A stretch of 8,467 nt of DNA from NCBI GenBank assembly GCA_009700715.1, contig WLLM01000026.1, positions 1 to 8,467 of the forward strand. The letters run 5' to 3'. The stretch is from Actinomycetota bacterium. GTDB lineage: Bacteria; Actinomycetota; Actinomycetes; Nanopelagicales; Nanopelagicaceae. The position numbers were made by a program, and so were the translations under genes. Positions within the stretch are counted from its first letter, which is position 1. Each line of letters begins with the position of its first letter. Positions 1-6,360 of this stretch are shown one piece after another. The notes under the pieces are model-generated. The model had not been told where the DNA came from. It worked only from the letters and a program-made list of their open reading frames with translations, and searched no databases.

Positions 1-109
1 CGGGGAAAGTTACGGTTGCACCAGCAGCCTGGTCGATGCGATCGACAGTGATGGTTTCACCAACGGTGACTTTCTCCTGGCGTCCGCCAGCTTTAACGAT
101 TGCGTACAC
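1..109 (-). CDS. rplU: 50S ribosomal protein L21, N-terminal part (cut by window edge)
   Basis: L21 is a protein of the large ribosomal subunit that binds 23S rRNA. The first 36 codons and one extra base are present; the remainder lies beyond position 1. The visible product reads [18 protein letters not shown] and then [18 protein letters not shown], which is the typical L21 opening (YAIVK-GG-Q-KV), in the actinobacterial GRQEKV form. I place the start at a GTG (109-107). A GGAG Shine-Dalgarno sequence at 121-118 sits 8 bases upstream, and no in-frame ATG gives a sensible L21 N-terminus. It lies 107 bases downstream of rne on the same strand. In Actinobacteria rplU is normally followed by rpmA and obgE, which would be outside the window. 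The identification rests on the N-terminal motif and the synteny. Confidence 0.93.
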   Translation of the reverse strand, partial: MYAIVKAGGRQEKVTVGETITVDRIDQAAGATVTFP

Positions 110-171
110 GATTCTTGCTCCAGTTCATTTCACGCTCATGAACCCCCAGTTGGGCGTCCTTCGAGCAGAGG

Positions 172-198
172 CTAAGGGTACGGATTTCGTACCCCCAG
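172..198 (-). promoter_or_regulatory. RNA hairpin in the rne-rplU gap (rplU leader)
   Basis: Read on the minus strand, CTGGGGGTACG (198-188) and CGTACCCTTAG (182-172) form an 11-pair stem with two G-U pairs and a 5-base loop; the inner 7 pairs (GGGTACG/CGTACCC) are perfect. It begins 18 bases after the rne stop codon and ends about 62 bases before the rplU start. It is not followed by a U-run, so it does not look like a standard intrinsic terminator. It could be an mRNA-stabilising or processing structure, or part of an L21 autoregulatory leader. The pairing is seen directly; the role is inference. The rest of the gap (110-216) holds the rplU Shine-Dalgarno sequence and no clear promoter. Confidence 0.5.
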
Positions 199-216
199 GG
201 TCAAATTGAGGGTTTT

Positions 217-2433
217 CTAGGCGGTAATGATCCCGCTAGATGCGGCCCGACGACGGCGTCGCCCGGCTGGCTTGGCTTCAACTTCTACCTCATCATCGCT
301 ATCCCTTGAGGAATCAGCAGAGGAATCGGTAGAGGAATCAGCAGAAGTTTCAGTATTCAAAGTCTCATGAAATTCATGTTCAGTCGCCTGATCTTCATCG
401 GCATCTTCATGTGATGCTGATTGTGAATTTACTTGTGGCATTGGCGCCTTCATCTTTACCGGCTCCATGTGGATATGAATTCCGCGTCCAGCACAAGAAT
501 CGCAAGTTGTTGAGAAGGCTTCGATGAGACCTTGGCCAACGCGCTTACGGGTCATCTGTACCAAACCAAGTGAAGTTACTTCAGCTACTTGGTGCTTGGT
601 GCGATCACGGCCGAGACATTCAACTAAACGACGTAGAACGGCATCGCGGTTAGATTCAAGAACCATATCGATGAAGTCGATGACGATGATTCCACCAAGG
701 TCACGCAGGCGAAGTTGACGAGCAATTTCTTCTGCTGCTTCTAAGTTGTTCTTTGTAACAGTCTCTTCAAGGTTTCCGCCCTTACCGATGAATTTACCGG
801 TGTTAACGTCGATAACAATCATCGCTTCAGTGCGATCGATAACTAGTGAACCGCCTGAAGGTAAGTAAACCTTGCGATCAAATGCCTTTGCTAGTTGTTC
901 TTCAACACGGAAGTCAGCAAATAGATCGCCCTTGCCGGTGTACTTCTCAAGTTTAGAAACTAATTCGGGAGCAATTGAACCAAGGTAAGAACTAATTTCT
1001 TCCCAAGCTTCATTTCCTTGAATAGTTAGCTTACGGAAATCTTCATTGAAGATATCGCGGATAACGCGCACCGCAAGATCTGGCTCAGAGAGCAGAAGCG
1101 CTGGTGCATGGAAGTTTGGATTTTCAGATTTCTGATAAATATCTTCCCATTGCGCCTTTAAGCGTGCCACGTCATTTGTTAGCTCTTCTTCACTTACGCC
1201 CTCCGCTGCAGTACGAACAATTACGCCTGCTTCTTCTGGGATTAAGTTCTTTAAGATCGCCTTTAAACGTGTGCGTTCTGATTCAGGAAGGCGCTTTGAA
1301 ATACCACTCATTCCGCCGCCAGGAACATAAACAACATAACGACCAGGAAGTGAGATCTGGCTAGTTAAGCGCGCACCCTTTTGACCGATTGGATCTTTAG
1401 TTACCTGCACAAGTACTGGTTGACCAGTCTTTAAAACCATTTCAATTTTACGAGGTTGCGTCTCTGAAATACCTGCGGCATCCCAGTTAACTTCACCTGC
1501 ATATAAAACTGCGTTTCGACCCTTACCGATATCAACGAACGCAGCTTCCATAGAAGGAAGTACGTTCTGAACTCGACCAAGATAAACGTTTCCGACGTAT
1601 GAAACGTTGGCGTTACGGTTAACGTAATGCTCAACCATGACCTTATCTTCGATAACTGCGATCTGAATACGGTCACCAATCTGACGAACAACCATCTCGC
1701 GATCAACGTTTTCACGGCGCGCTAAGAATTCTCCATCGGTAATAATTGTTCCGCGACGACGATAAGGCTCGCGGTAATCACTGCGGTTGTCACTTCGATT
1801 GTCATTGCGACCACCGCGATCGCGACCACGGTTACGTGTTCCGCGTTCATTGCGATCAGCGCGTGCTGGACGTTCGGTACGTTCACGAACTTCGCGCACC
1901 TTAACAACTGTTATTACGCCATCTTCGTCGACAATCTCACCAGGCGTTACACCTTCGCCAGTTGCGCGACGACGGCGACGGCGACGGTGCGTTGCACCAT
2001 CTGCTGACTCTTCGCCAGAATCTTCAGATTCATCGGAGTCTTCAGAACCTTCAGATGAAGTGCCTTCGGCACCATCTGCATTTGGCTTACGGCGACCGCG
2101 TCCTCCGCGTCGGCGACGACGATTGCGTCCACCACGTGCATCGGAATCTTCAGAATCAGCAGAGTCAGTACCTGTAGAAGATGAATCCACCTTCTCTTCG
2201 GTTTCGACGGCCTCAACTTTTTTAGCGCTCTTCTTTGCCGCAGCCTTCGGGGCTTTCTCAGCCGGTGCTGCTTGGAAAATTGGAACGGGGATCGAAGGGG
2301 CTTTCTTCTTCGATTTCGCCTCAGTTGCTTCTACGGCAGGCGTCGTATCGACGCTTGCTTCTAGTTCAGCAGCTTTTTTCTTACTTACTTTTTTCACCGC
2401 ACGCTTGCGCGGTGACTTTGGCTCAATCGCCAT
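217..2433 (-). CDS. rne: Ribonuclease E/G family endoribonuclease
   Basis: This single-strand-specific, 5'-monophosphate-sensing endonuclease starts mRNA decay and processes rRNA and tRNA precursors. The protein has 738 residues. Residues 1-225 are low complexity and probably disordered: Lys/Ala-rich to about 75, then acidic Ser/Asp/Glu blocks (82-99, 128-144) alternating with Arg clusters (103-116, 150-156) and an RG/RN-rich part (185-227). The core starts near 235. An S1-type RNA-binding region lies at about 272-360. The DNase I-like catalytic part carries IDVNTG (Asp542) and VIDFIDM (Asp586), matching the two metal-binding aspartates of E. coli RNase E. The zinc link is TCDSCAGRG (Cys644, Cys647). 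Residues 670-738 form an acidic Ser/Asp tail ending in GRRRRRAASSGIITA. The start is ATG at 2433 with AAGGA at 2447-2443. A large N-terminal extension is known in actinobacterial RNase E (Mycobacterium, Streptomyces), so the layout is lineage-typical. The gene is separated from rodA by 161 bases and is probably its own transcription unit. Confidence 0.96.
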   Translation of the reverse strand: MAIEPKSPRKRAVKKVSKKKAAELEASVDTTPAVEATEAKSKKKAPSIPVPIFQAAPAEKAPKAAAKKSAKKVEAVETEEKVDSSSTGTDSADSEDSDARGGRNRRRRRGGRGRRKPNADGAEGTSSEGSEDSDESEDSGEESADGATHRRRRRRRATGEGVTPGEIVDEDGVITVVKVREVRERTERPARADRNERGTRNRGRDRGGRNDNRSDNRSDYREPYRRRGTIITDGEFLARRENVDREMVVRQIGDRIQIAVIEDKVMVEHYVNRNANVSYVGNVYLGRVQNVLPSMEAAFVDIGKGRNAVLYAGEVNWDAAGISETQPRKIEMVLKTGQPVLVQVTKDPIGQKGARLTSQISLPGRYVVYVPGGGMSGISKRLPESERTRLKAILKNLIPEEAGVIVRTAAEGVSEEELTNDVARLKAQWEDIYQKSENPNFHAPALLLSEPDLAVRVIRDIFNEDFRKLTIQGNEAWEEISSYLGSIAPELVSKLEKYTGKGDLFADFRVEEQLAKAFDRKVYLPSGGSLVIDRTEAMIVIDVNTGKFIGKGGNLEETVTKNNLEAAEEIARQLRLRDLGGIIVIDFIDMVLESNRDAVLRRLVECLGRDRTKHQVAEVTSLGLVQMTRKRVGQGLIEAFSTTCDSCAGRGIHIHMEPVKMKAPMPQVNSQSASHEDADEDQATEHEFHETLNTETSADSSTDSSADSSRDSDDEVEVEAKPAGRRRRRAASSGIITA
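308..343 (-). repeat. 12-base tandem repeat inside the rne 3' end (Ser-x-Asp-Ser coding)
   Basis: On the plus strand, three adjacent 12-base units GAGGAATCAGCA, GAGGAATCGGTA and GAGGAATCAGCA occupy 308-319, 320-331 and 332-343. The first and third are identical and the middle differs at two bases. Translated in rne (minus strand) this region gives SADS-STDS-SADS, followed by the related SRDS. The unit is a multiple of three, so gain or loss of a copy keeps the rne frame open. The repeat lies in the acidic tail after the catalytic core, where length change should be tolerated. Confidence 0.8.
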
Positions 2434-2562
2434 GGCACCAAATCCTTTTTGTTTAAAAACTACGTTTAAAAACCTTTTGTTAGTCCGCCGCTGGCTATGT
2501 GTCGCGAATTGGTTCGCGAGCCGCGCTGAACTGTTGGGTTAAGTATGCCAGATGACAGGGGT
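2434..2562 (-). promoter_or_regulatory. rne upstream region: inverted repeat and doubled AT-rich decamer
   Basis: This non-coding stretch feeds rne. On the minus strand the decamer GTTTTTAAAC occurs twice (2473-2464 and 2460-2451), separated by GTA. The second copy ends only 3 bases before the AAAAAGGA Shine-Dalgarno region. Each copy can fold as GTTT-TT-AAAC. Further upstream, TCGCGAA (2502-2508), a TTGG loop and TTCGCGA (2513-2519) form a perfect 7-pair inverted repeat. I found no convincing -35/-10 pair; a CATACT hexamer near 2535 is a weak -10 candidate without a good -35. A promoter is expected here because the rodA end carries a terminator-like hairpin. By analogy with E. coli, where the rne 5' leader mediates feedback by RNase E itself, these elements may be leader structures, but that is inference. 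Confidence 0.4.
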
Positions 2563-2585
2563 AAATCGCGAAATGAGCGCGATTT
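2563..2585 (-). terminator. Terminator-like hairpin after rodA
   Basis: A perfect 8-pair stem, AAATCGCG and CGCGATTT, encloses a 7-base loop. It starts 9 bases after the rodA stop codon. On the minus strand the right arm ends in ATTT and is followed by ACCCC, so the U-tract is only three bases and lies within the stem. Beyond a 3x3 internal loop, flanking AGG and CCT could add three more pairs. The position just after the last gene of the mre operon suggests an (inefficient) intrinsic terminator or a 3'-end stabilising structure. A double-stranded operator is the alternative reading. Confidence 0.5.
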
Positions 2586-2594
2586 GAACCTAAA

Positions 2595-3755
2595 TTAGCC
2601 GCGGTGGCGAGCGTGAACGTTCTGCAAGAGACCAAAGCCGATCATGTTGGCAAACATGCTCGAACCTCCATATGAGACGAATGGAAGTGGCACACCGGTC
2701 ATCGGCATCATGCCAAGTGTCATACCAATATTTTCAAATGCTTGAAAAGCAAACCAAGCGATTACACCTGTACAGACCAACTTTCCATATGGGTCACTCG
2801 ATCTTCGCGCAATTCCAAAGGCGCGCATCAAAACCGTTAAATATAAAATCAATATAAATCCGCAACCAAGAAATCCGAGTTCTTCGCCTGCGACTGTAAA
2901 TATGAAGTCGGTTTGCTGTTCAGGAACAAAGCGCCCGTTTGTTTGTGGTCCATTAAATAAACCGGTACCGATAAGTCCGCCCGAACCAACTGTGATTCTG
3001 GCTTGGCGAAGCTGATAACCACTCCCCTGCGAATCTGCGTTGGGATCTACGAAAGCCTGCAAACGTTTGACTTGATAGTCGTTAATTATGCCAACTTGAA
3101 CCGCCGCAAAACTTCCTATTACTGCAACCAGTAATAGTCCGACCACCCAGCGCATTGGAGCACCTGAAACGGCGATGATGGTTACTACCGCAATGCTGAT
3201 GATAAAGATTGTTCCCATATCTGGCTGCGCCAAAATCAACAACACCGGAACGGCTGCGACCAACAAAGCCTGCATAACATCTTTATGAGTTGGAGCATCT
3301 GAATCGTGAGTGCGCTCCGACAAAATCATTGACATACCTACGATGATCGAAATTTTTGCTAACTCAGCAGGTTGCACCTGGAATCCGCCAGGTAGTCCAA
3401 TCCAAGCTTTTGCACCGTTAACCTCATCGCCAATGCCTGGAATTAACACGAGTGTTAAACCAATAACACCTGCGATCCAGAAAAATGGGGTGTAAGCGCG
3501 GATTAAACGGTAATCAATAATGGTTGTTCCCCATGCGAGGAGCGAACCAATCATTATGTTTACAACGTGGCGCTTTAGGTAGTACTCAGGATCTAAGCCA
3601 TTTGCGGCATACCAATTTCTCGTGGCTGCATATACGAGAAGAGTTCCCATCAAGAGCAAGAGCGCAACTGCGATTGTGAGAATTGGATCAAAACCCGCAA
3701 ACGCAGATGGCCGTTGTGATTTTCGGTAGTTAATGCGCTGGGACATCAAGCTCAT
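2595..3755 (-). CDS. rodA: RodA, SEDS-family peptidoglycan glycosyltransferase
   Basis: RodA polymerises lipid II into glycan strands at the lateral wall and works as a pair with PBP2 within the Rod complex. The protein has 386 residues, a normal family length, with about ten hydrophobic segments starting at 24-44. SEDS signatures visible are NGAKAWIGLPGGFQVQPAELAK-like sequence at 113-134, AQPDMGT at 176-182, QTDFIF at 281-286 with Asp283 matching the essential Asp262 of E. coli RodA, EELGF at 291-295, and PLPFVSYGGSS at 356-366. The N-terminal 23 residues are basic and cytoplasmic. The ATG at 3755 is supported by AAGG at 3766-3763, 7 bases upstream. It overlaps the mrdA stop codon in an ATGA tetranucleotide (3755-3752). 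FtsW is the main alternative, but the gene partner (PBP2) and the mre context favour RodA. Confidence 0.95.
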   Translation of the reverse strand: MSLMSQRINYRKSQRPSAFAGFDPILTIAVALLLLMGTLLVYAATRNWYAANGLDPEYYLKRHVVNIMIGSLLAWGTTIIDYRLIRAYTPFFWIAGVIGLTLVLIPGIGDEVNGAKAWIGLPGGFQVQPAELAKISIIVGMSMILSERTHDSDAPTHKDVMQALLVAAVPVLLILAQPDMGTIFIISIAVVTIIAVSGAPMRWVVGLLLVAVIGSFAAVQVGIINDYQVKRLQAFVDPNADSQGSGYQLRQARITVGSGGLIGTGLFNGPQTNGRFVPEQQTDFIFTVAGEELGFLGCGFILILYLTVLMRAFGIARRSSDPYGKLVCTGVIAWFAFQAFENIGMTLGMMPMTGVPLPFVSYGGSSMFANMIGFGLLQNVHARHRG

Positions 3756-5842
3756 TTAGCTACCTTCACTTTCGTTGCGGGTGAAATCTTTGGTAAACCA
3801 ACTGGTGGGATCCCGCTTGGGAATAAGATCTTTGCAGAGTTAACTCGAGAACCTTGGACACCAAATAGCGTTTCGTAAATCTTTCTAACGCCGACACCGG
3901 ATGTCGATGCACCGAATCCACCTTGCGAAACCATCATCACAACGGCAAAGCGTGGCTTCTCGGTTGGGCCGTAGGACGCGAACCAGGAAGTATTTGCTTT
4001 CTCACTTCCATTTGGATTTCGACCAAAAACTTCTGCCGTACCTGTTTTTCCGCTAATTGCCACTGGGAATCCGCTAAATACTCCGGCACCAGTTCCGCTA
4101 ATTACAACTTCGCGAAGTGCGCTATGAAGAAATTTAATTGTTGCCTTATCTGCAGGAATAGTTCCAAGTTTTTCGGGAGCGAACTTCTTTATTACCGTTC
4201 CATCAGTTTTCACAATCGCCTTGGCAACCGTTGGCTTCCAAATGGTTCCGCCATTTCCGATAGCCGCATACATCTGCGCCAACTTCAAAGGAGTAATTAC
4301 GGTGTCGCCCTGGCCGATGGAGAAGTTAACAGCATCGCCGGCACGAATCTTGTCGCCATCTAAACAATTCTCATAAGCTAGTTGAATTAAGAAGGCAGTT
4401 TGCTGACTCTTCGGTGCGCGCGTTTTGTAATTACAGTAGAAATCTTTGTTCTGCGCATACCAAGCTTTGCGCCATTCACGATCTGCCAAGCGGCCGGATG
4501 ATTCGGAAGGCAGGTCGATGCCAGTCTTCACACCAATTTGGAATCCTTTGGCAGCGTTATAAAAGTAGTCATTAGCGTTCGATTTTGGCTTAAGTCCACC
4601 ATCACGCAGCCATTCGTCAAATGCGATGCGGTACCAAATCGTGTCGCAAGAAACCGCAATTGCTTTCTTCATTGATATGCGGCCTTGTGCTTTGCTTTCG
4701 AAGTTTTGAAAGGCGCGAGTACCAACTTCAACCTGTGACGGACAGTCATAGGCTTTATTCAAGTCATAGCCAGCATTTGCTGCGGCTACGACCGATACGG
4801 ATTTAAAGGTAGAAGCTGGGGCAAATAACCCTTGAAGTGCTCGCGATAACGCAGGAACTCCTGCCGCTTCGCTATAGAGATTCTCGGCTTCTGCCACGGT
4901 CAATCCACGTTCAAAAGCATTTGGATCATAAGTTGGATAAGAAGCAAGGGCCAGAATTTGTCCATTACGTAGATCCATTACAACTGCAGCTCCACCATCG
5001 GAACGATTACCTGATGCACGTGCACGACGCACTGCATCGGCTAAAGCGCTCTCTGCCGATGCTTGTACCCGGGCATCGATACTTGTTACTAGGTGATTTC
5101 CGCCAATTGGTTTTGAATTCTGACTTGTACTTGTTACCGCTTCTTTGCGATCGACAATTACCGTTTTAATTCCGGGCGTACCACGCAGGTACTCGTCATA
5201 TTGAATTTCTAGCCCGGCTTTACCAATAGATTCAGAGCGGAAGTAACTTCGGCCATTTGCTCCAGATAAATCATCTTCAGTCAGCGGTCCTACGTAACCA
5301 AGTAAATGCGCGCCATTTACTCCGGCACTACCTGGATAGTTACGAATTGAAACTGGCGTTGCTGAGATTCCTGGATACTGATCTGAACGTTCAACGATAT
5401 GAAGTGCTAATTCTGGATCTGCTTCTTTAGTAATTGGAATCGGTTGGAAGCGCGAACCGGTCCAACATCCAGCTCGCGATCCCTTTGGGAGTTCACCGCA
5501 TAAACGTGTTCTTTGATAAACATCTCCGTAGCTAAGTTTTAAAAGCTTTGCAAGATTTTGCAGTACAGCAACCCCTTTATCGGGTTGGCGATCGATCTTT
5601 GTTCTATCCACTGTCACTGCAACACCGACGCGGTTTAGCGCCAGCGGTACACCCGATGAATCAACAATTAGCCCGCGGGTTGCGGGGGTTACTACATCGC
5701 GACTTTGGATAGAAAGCGCCGCATCACGGTATTTTGGGCCGGCAGCGACTTGAAGGTAGAAGAGTCTCCCCATCAAACCAATAAGCAAGGAAAAAATAAA
5801 AATCTGTACGACCAGCAGACTTAAACGAGCGCGTTGGTTCAT
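3752..5842 (-). CDS. mrdA: Penicillin-binding protein 2, class B transpeptidase of the elongasome
   Basis: This D,D-transpeptidase cross-links peptidoglycan during elongation, acting outside the membrane with RodA. The protein has 696 residues. A single N-terminal membrane anchor lies at about 7-30. The non-catalytic pedestal/dimerisation domain runs roughly 48-245 (TRGLIVDSSG at 55-64, ESIGKAGLEIQYDEYLRG at 204-221). The transpeptidase domain follows to about 662. Active-site motifs are complete: PASTFK with nucleophile Ser344 and Lys347; SCD at 398-400 in the SxN position, with Asp as in E. coli PBP2; and SGKTGTAE with KTG at 599-601. GQGDTVITPLKLAQMYAAIGNGG at about 510-532 is also typical. 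Extra cysteine pairs occur at 115/126 and 470/493 on the outer side. The start ATG overlaps the mreD stop codon (ATGA, 5842-5839), and only a weak AAGAG precedes it, so translation is probably coupled. The C-terminus is Pro/Lys-rich (672-696) and very short beyond the domain, with no PASTA repeat. Confidence 0.95.
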   Translation of the reverse strand: MNQRARLSLLVVQIFIFSLLIGLMGRLFYLQVAAGPKYRDAALSIQSRDVVTPATRGLIVDSSGVPLALNRVGVAVTVDRTKIDRQPDKGVAVLQNLAKLLKLSYGDVYQRTRLCGELPKGSRAGCWTGSRFQPIPITKEADPELALHIVERSDQYPGISATPVSIRNYPGSAGVNGAHLLGYVGPLTEDDLSGANGRSYFRSESIGKAGLEIQYDEYLRGTPGIKTVIVDRKEAVTSTSQNSKPIGGNHLVTSIDARVQASAESALADAVRRARASGNRSDGGAAVVMDLRNGQILALASYPTYDPNAFERGLTVAEAENLYSEAAGVPALSRALQGLFAPASTFKSVSVVAAANAGYDLNKAYDCPSQVEVGTRAFQNFESKAQGRISMKKAIAVSCDTIWYRIAFDEWLRDGGLKPKSNANDYFYNAAKGFQIGVKTGIDLPSESSGRLADREWRKAWYAQNKDFYCNYKTRAPKSQQTAFLIQLAYENCLDGDKIRAGDAVNFSIGQGDTVITPLKLAQMYAAIGNGGTIWKPTVAKAIVKTDGTVIKKFAPEKLGTIPADKATIKFLHSALREVVISGTGAGVFSGFPVAISGKTGTAEVFGRNPNGSEKANTSWFASYGPTEKPRFAVVMMVSQGGFGASTSGVGVRKIYETLFGVQGSRVNSAKILFPSGIPPVGLPKISPATKVKVAK

Positions 5843-6360
5843 ATCCGACTCTTAACATCAAAGAGCGCCTCATGTAATCGAGTCACTATCGGCATCAATA
5901 ACGGAACAACTGCCACTGACCAAAATGCTGATGAAAAGAGCGAAGCGATTACTGACCAGGCGCTGCCCATTTCACTTCCTAGGAAAAGTCCAAGAATTAA
6001 ATAAATTAGACGAGTGATTGCAACTCCTGCAGCTACGGTAAACACTAAAGAAATCGGATTACCGCGGAAATTATCATCGCCATAACCAAGATACGAAATA
6101 GTAAATCCGGCGAGAATCATGATTAAGGTCCACTGCCCCATAGGACCAGATGCGGTTTGTGAAAGATCCATCATCAAGCCAGCGCCAAATCCAGTTAGCG
6201 CTCCCATTTCAGGATTACCGAGAGCGGACCAGAGAAGTGCGAAAATTAGAAATAACGAGAATCCCCCGCCAAAAATTTTAAATTGGCTAACAACGCTCTC
6301 TTGCATAATGTAAACGAAGGAAAATATTGGAAATGAGATAAGAAATCGGCGTGCAAACAT
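5839..6360 (-). CDS. mreD: Rod shape-determining protein MreD
   Basis: MreD is a small integral membrane protein of the Rod complex that works with MreC to link cytoplasmic MreB to PBP2/RodA. The protein has 173 residues, the usual family length. It consists almost entirely of hydrophobic segments (about 3-20, 33-48, 52-66, 75-92, 104-126, 136-160), with a short basic N-terminus (MFARRF) and a charged C-terminus. The stretch GALTGFGAGLMMDLSQTASGPMG at about 53-75 resembles the G-D-hydrophobic conserved part of MreD. The ATG at 6360 follows the mreC TAA with no intervening base (TAAATG). There is no Shine-Dalgarno sequence in the upstream bases, which points to reinitiation after mreC. An in-frame ATG at codon 19 would delete the first membrane segment and is less likely. 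MreD diverges fast, so the call leans on context as well as topology. Confidence 0.9.
   Translation of the reverse strand: MFARRFLISFPIFSFVYIMQESVVSQFKIFGGGFSLFLIFALLWSALGNPEMGALTGFGAGLMMDLSQTASGPMGQWTLIMILAGFTISYLGYGDDNFRGNPISLVFTVAAGVAITRLIYLILGLFLGSEMGSAWSVIASLFSSAFWSVAVVPLLMPIVTRLHEALFDVKSRI

Noticed and set aside
145..154. Short palindrome CCCAGTTGGG upstream of rplU
   Set aside because: Four pairs with a two-base loop cannot form a stable RNA hairpin. It is noted only as part of the competing pairings in the leader.
1787..2542. A 251-codon open frame on the plus strand, antisense to the rne N-terminal region
   Set aside because: Its product is almost pure Arg/Ser/Pro/Ala low complexity, exactly what the reverse strand of the Arg/Asp/Glu/Ser-rich rne extension would give. 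It has no recognisable domain and lies opposite a clearly real gene.
3923..4363. A 146-codon plus-strand open frame opposite mrdA
   Set aside because: It lies wholly over the conserved transpeptidase domain of PBP2, shows no family resemblance, and has no start context. It is a shadow frame.
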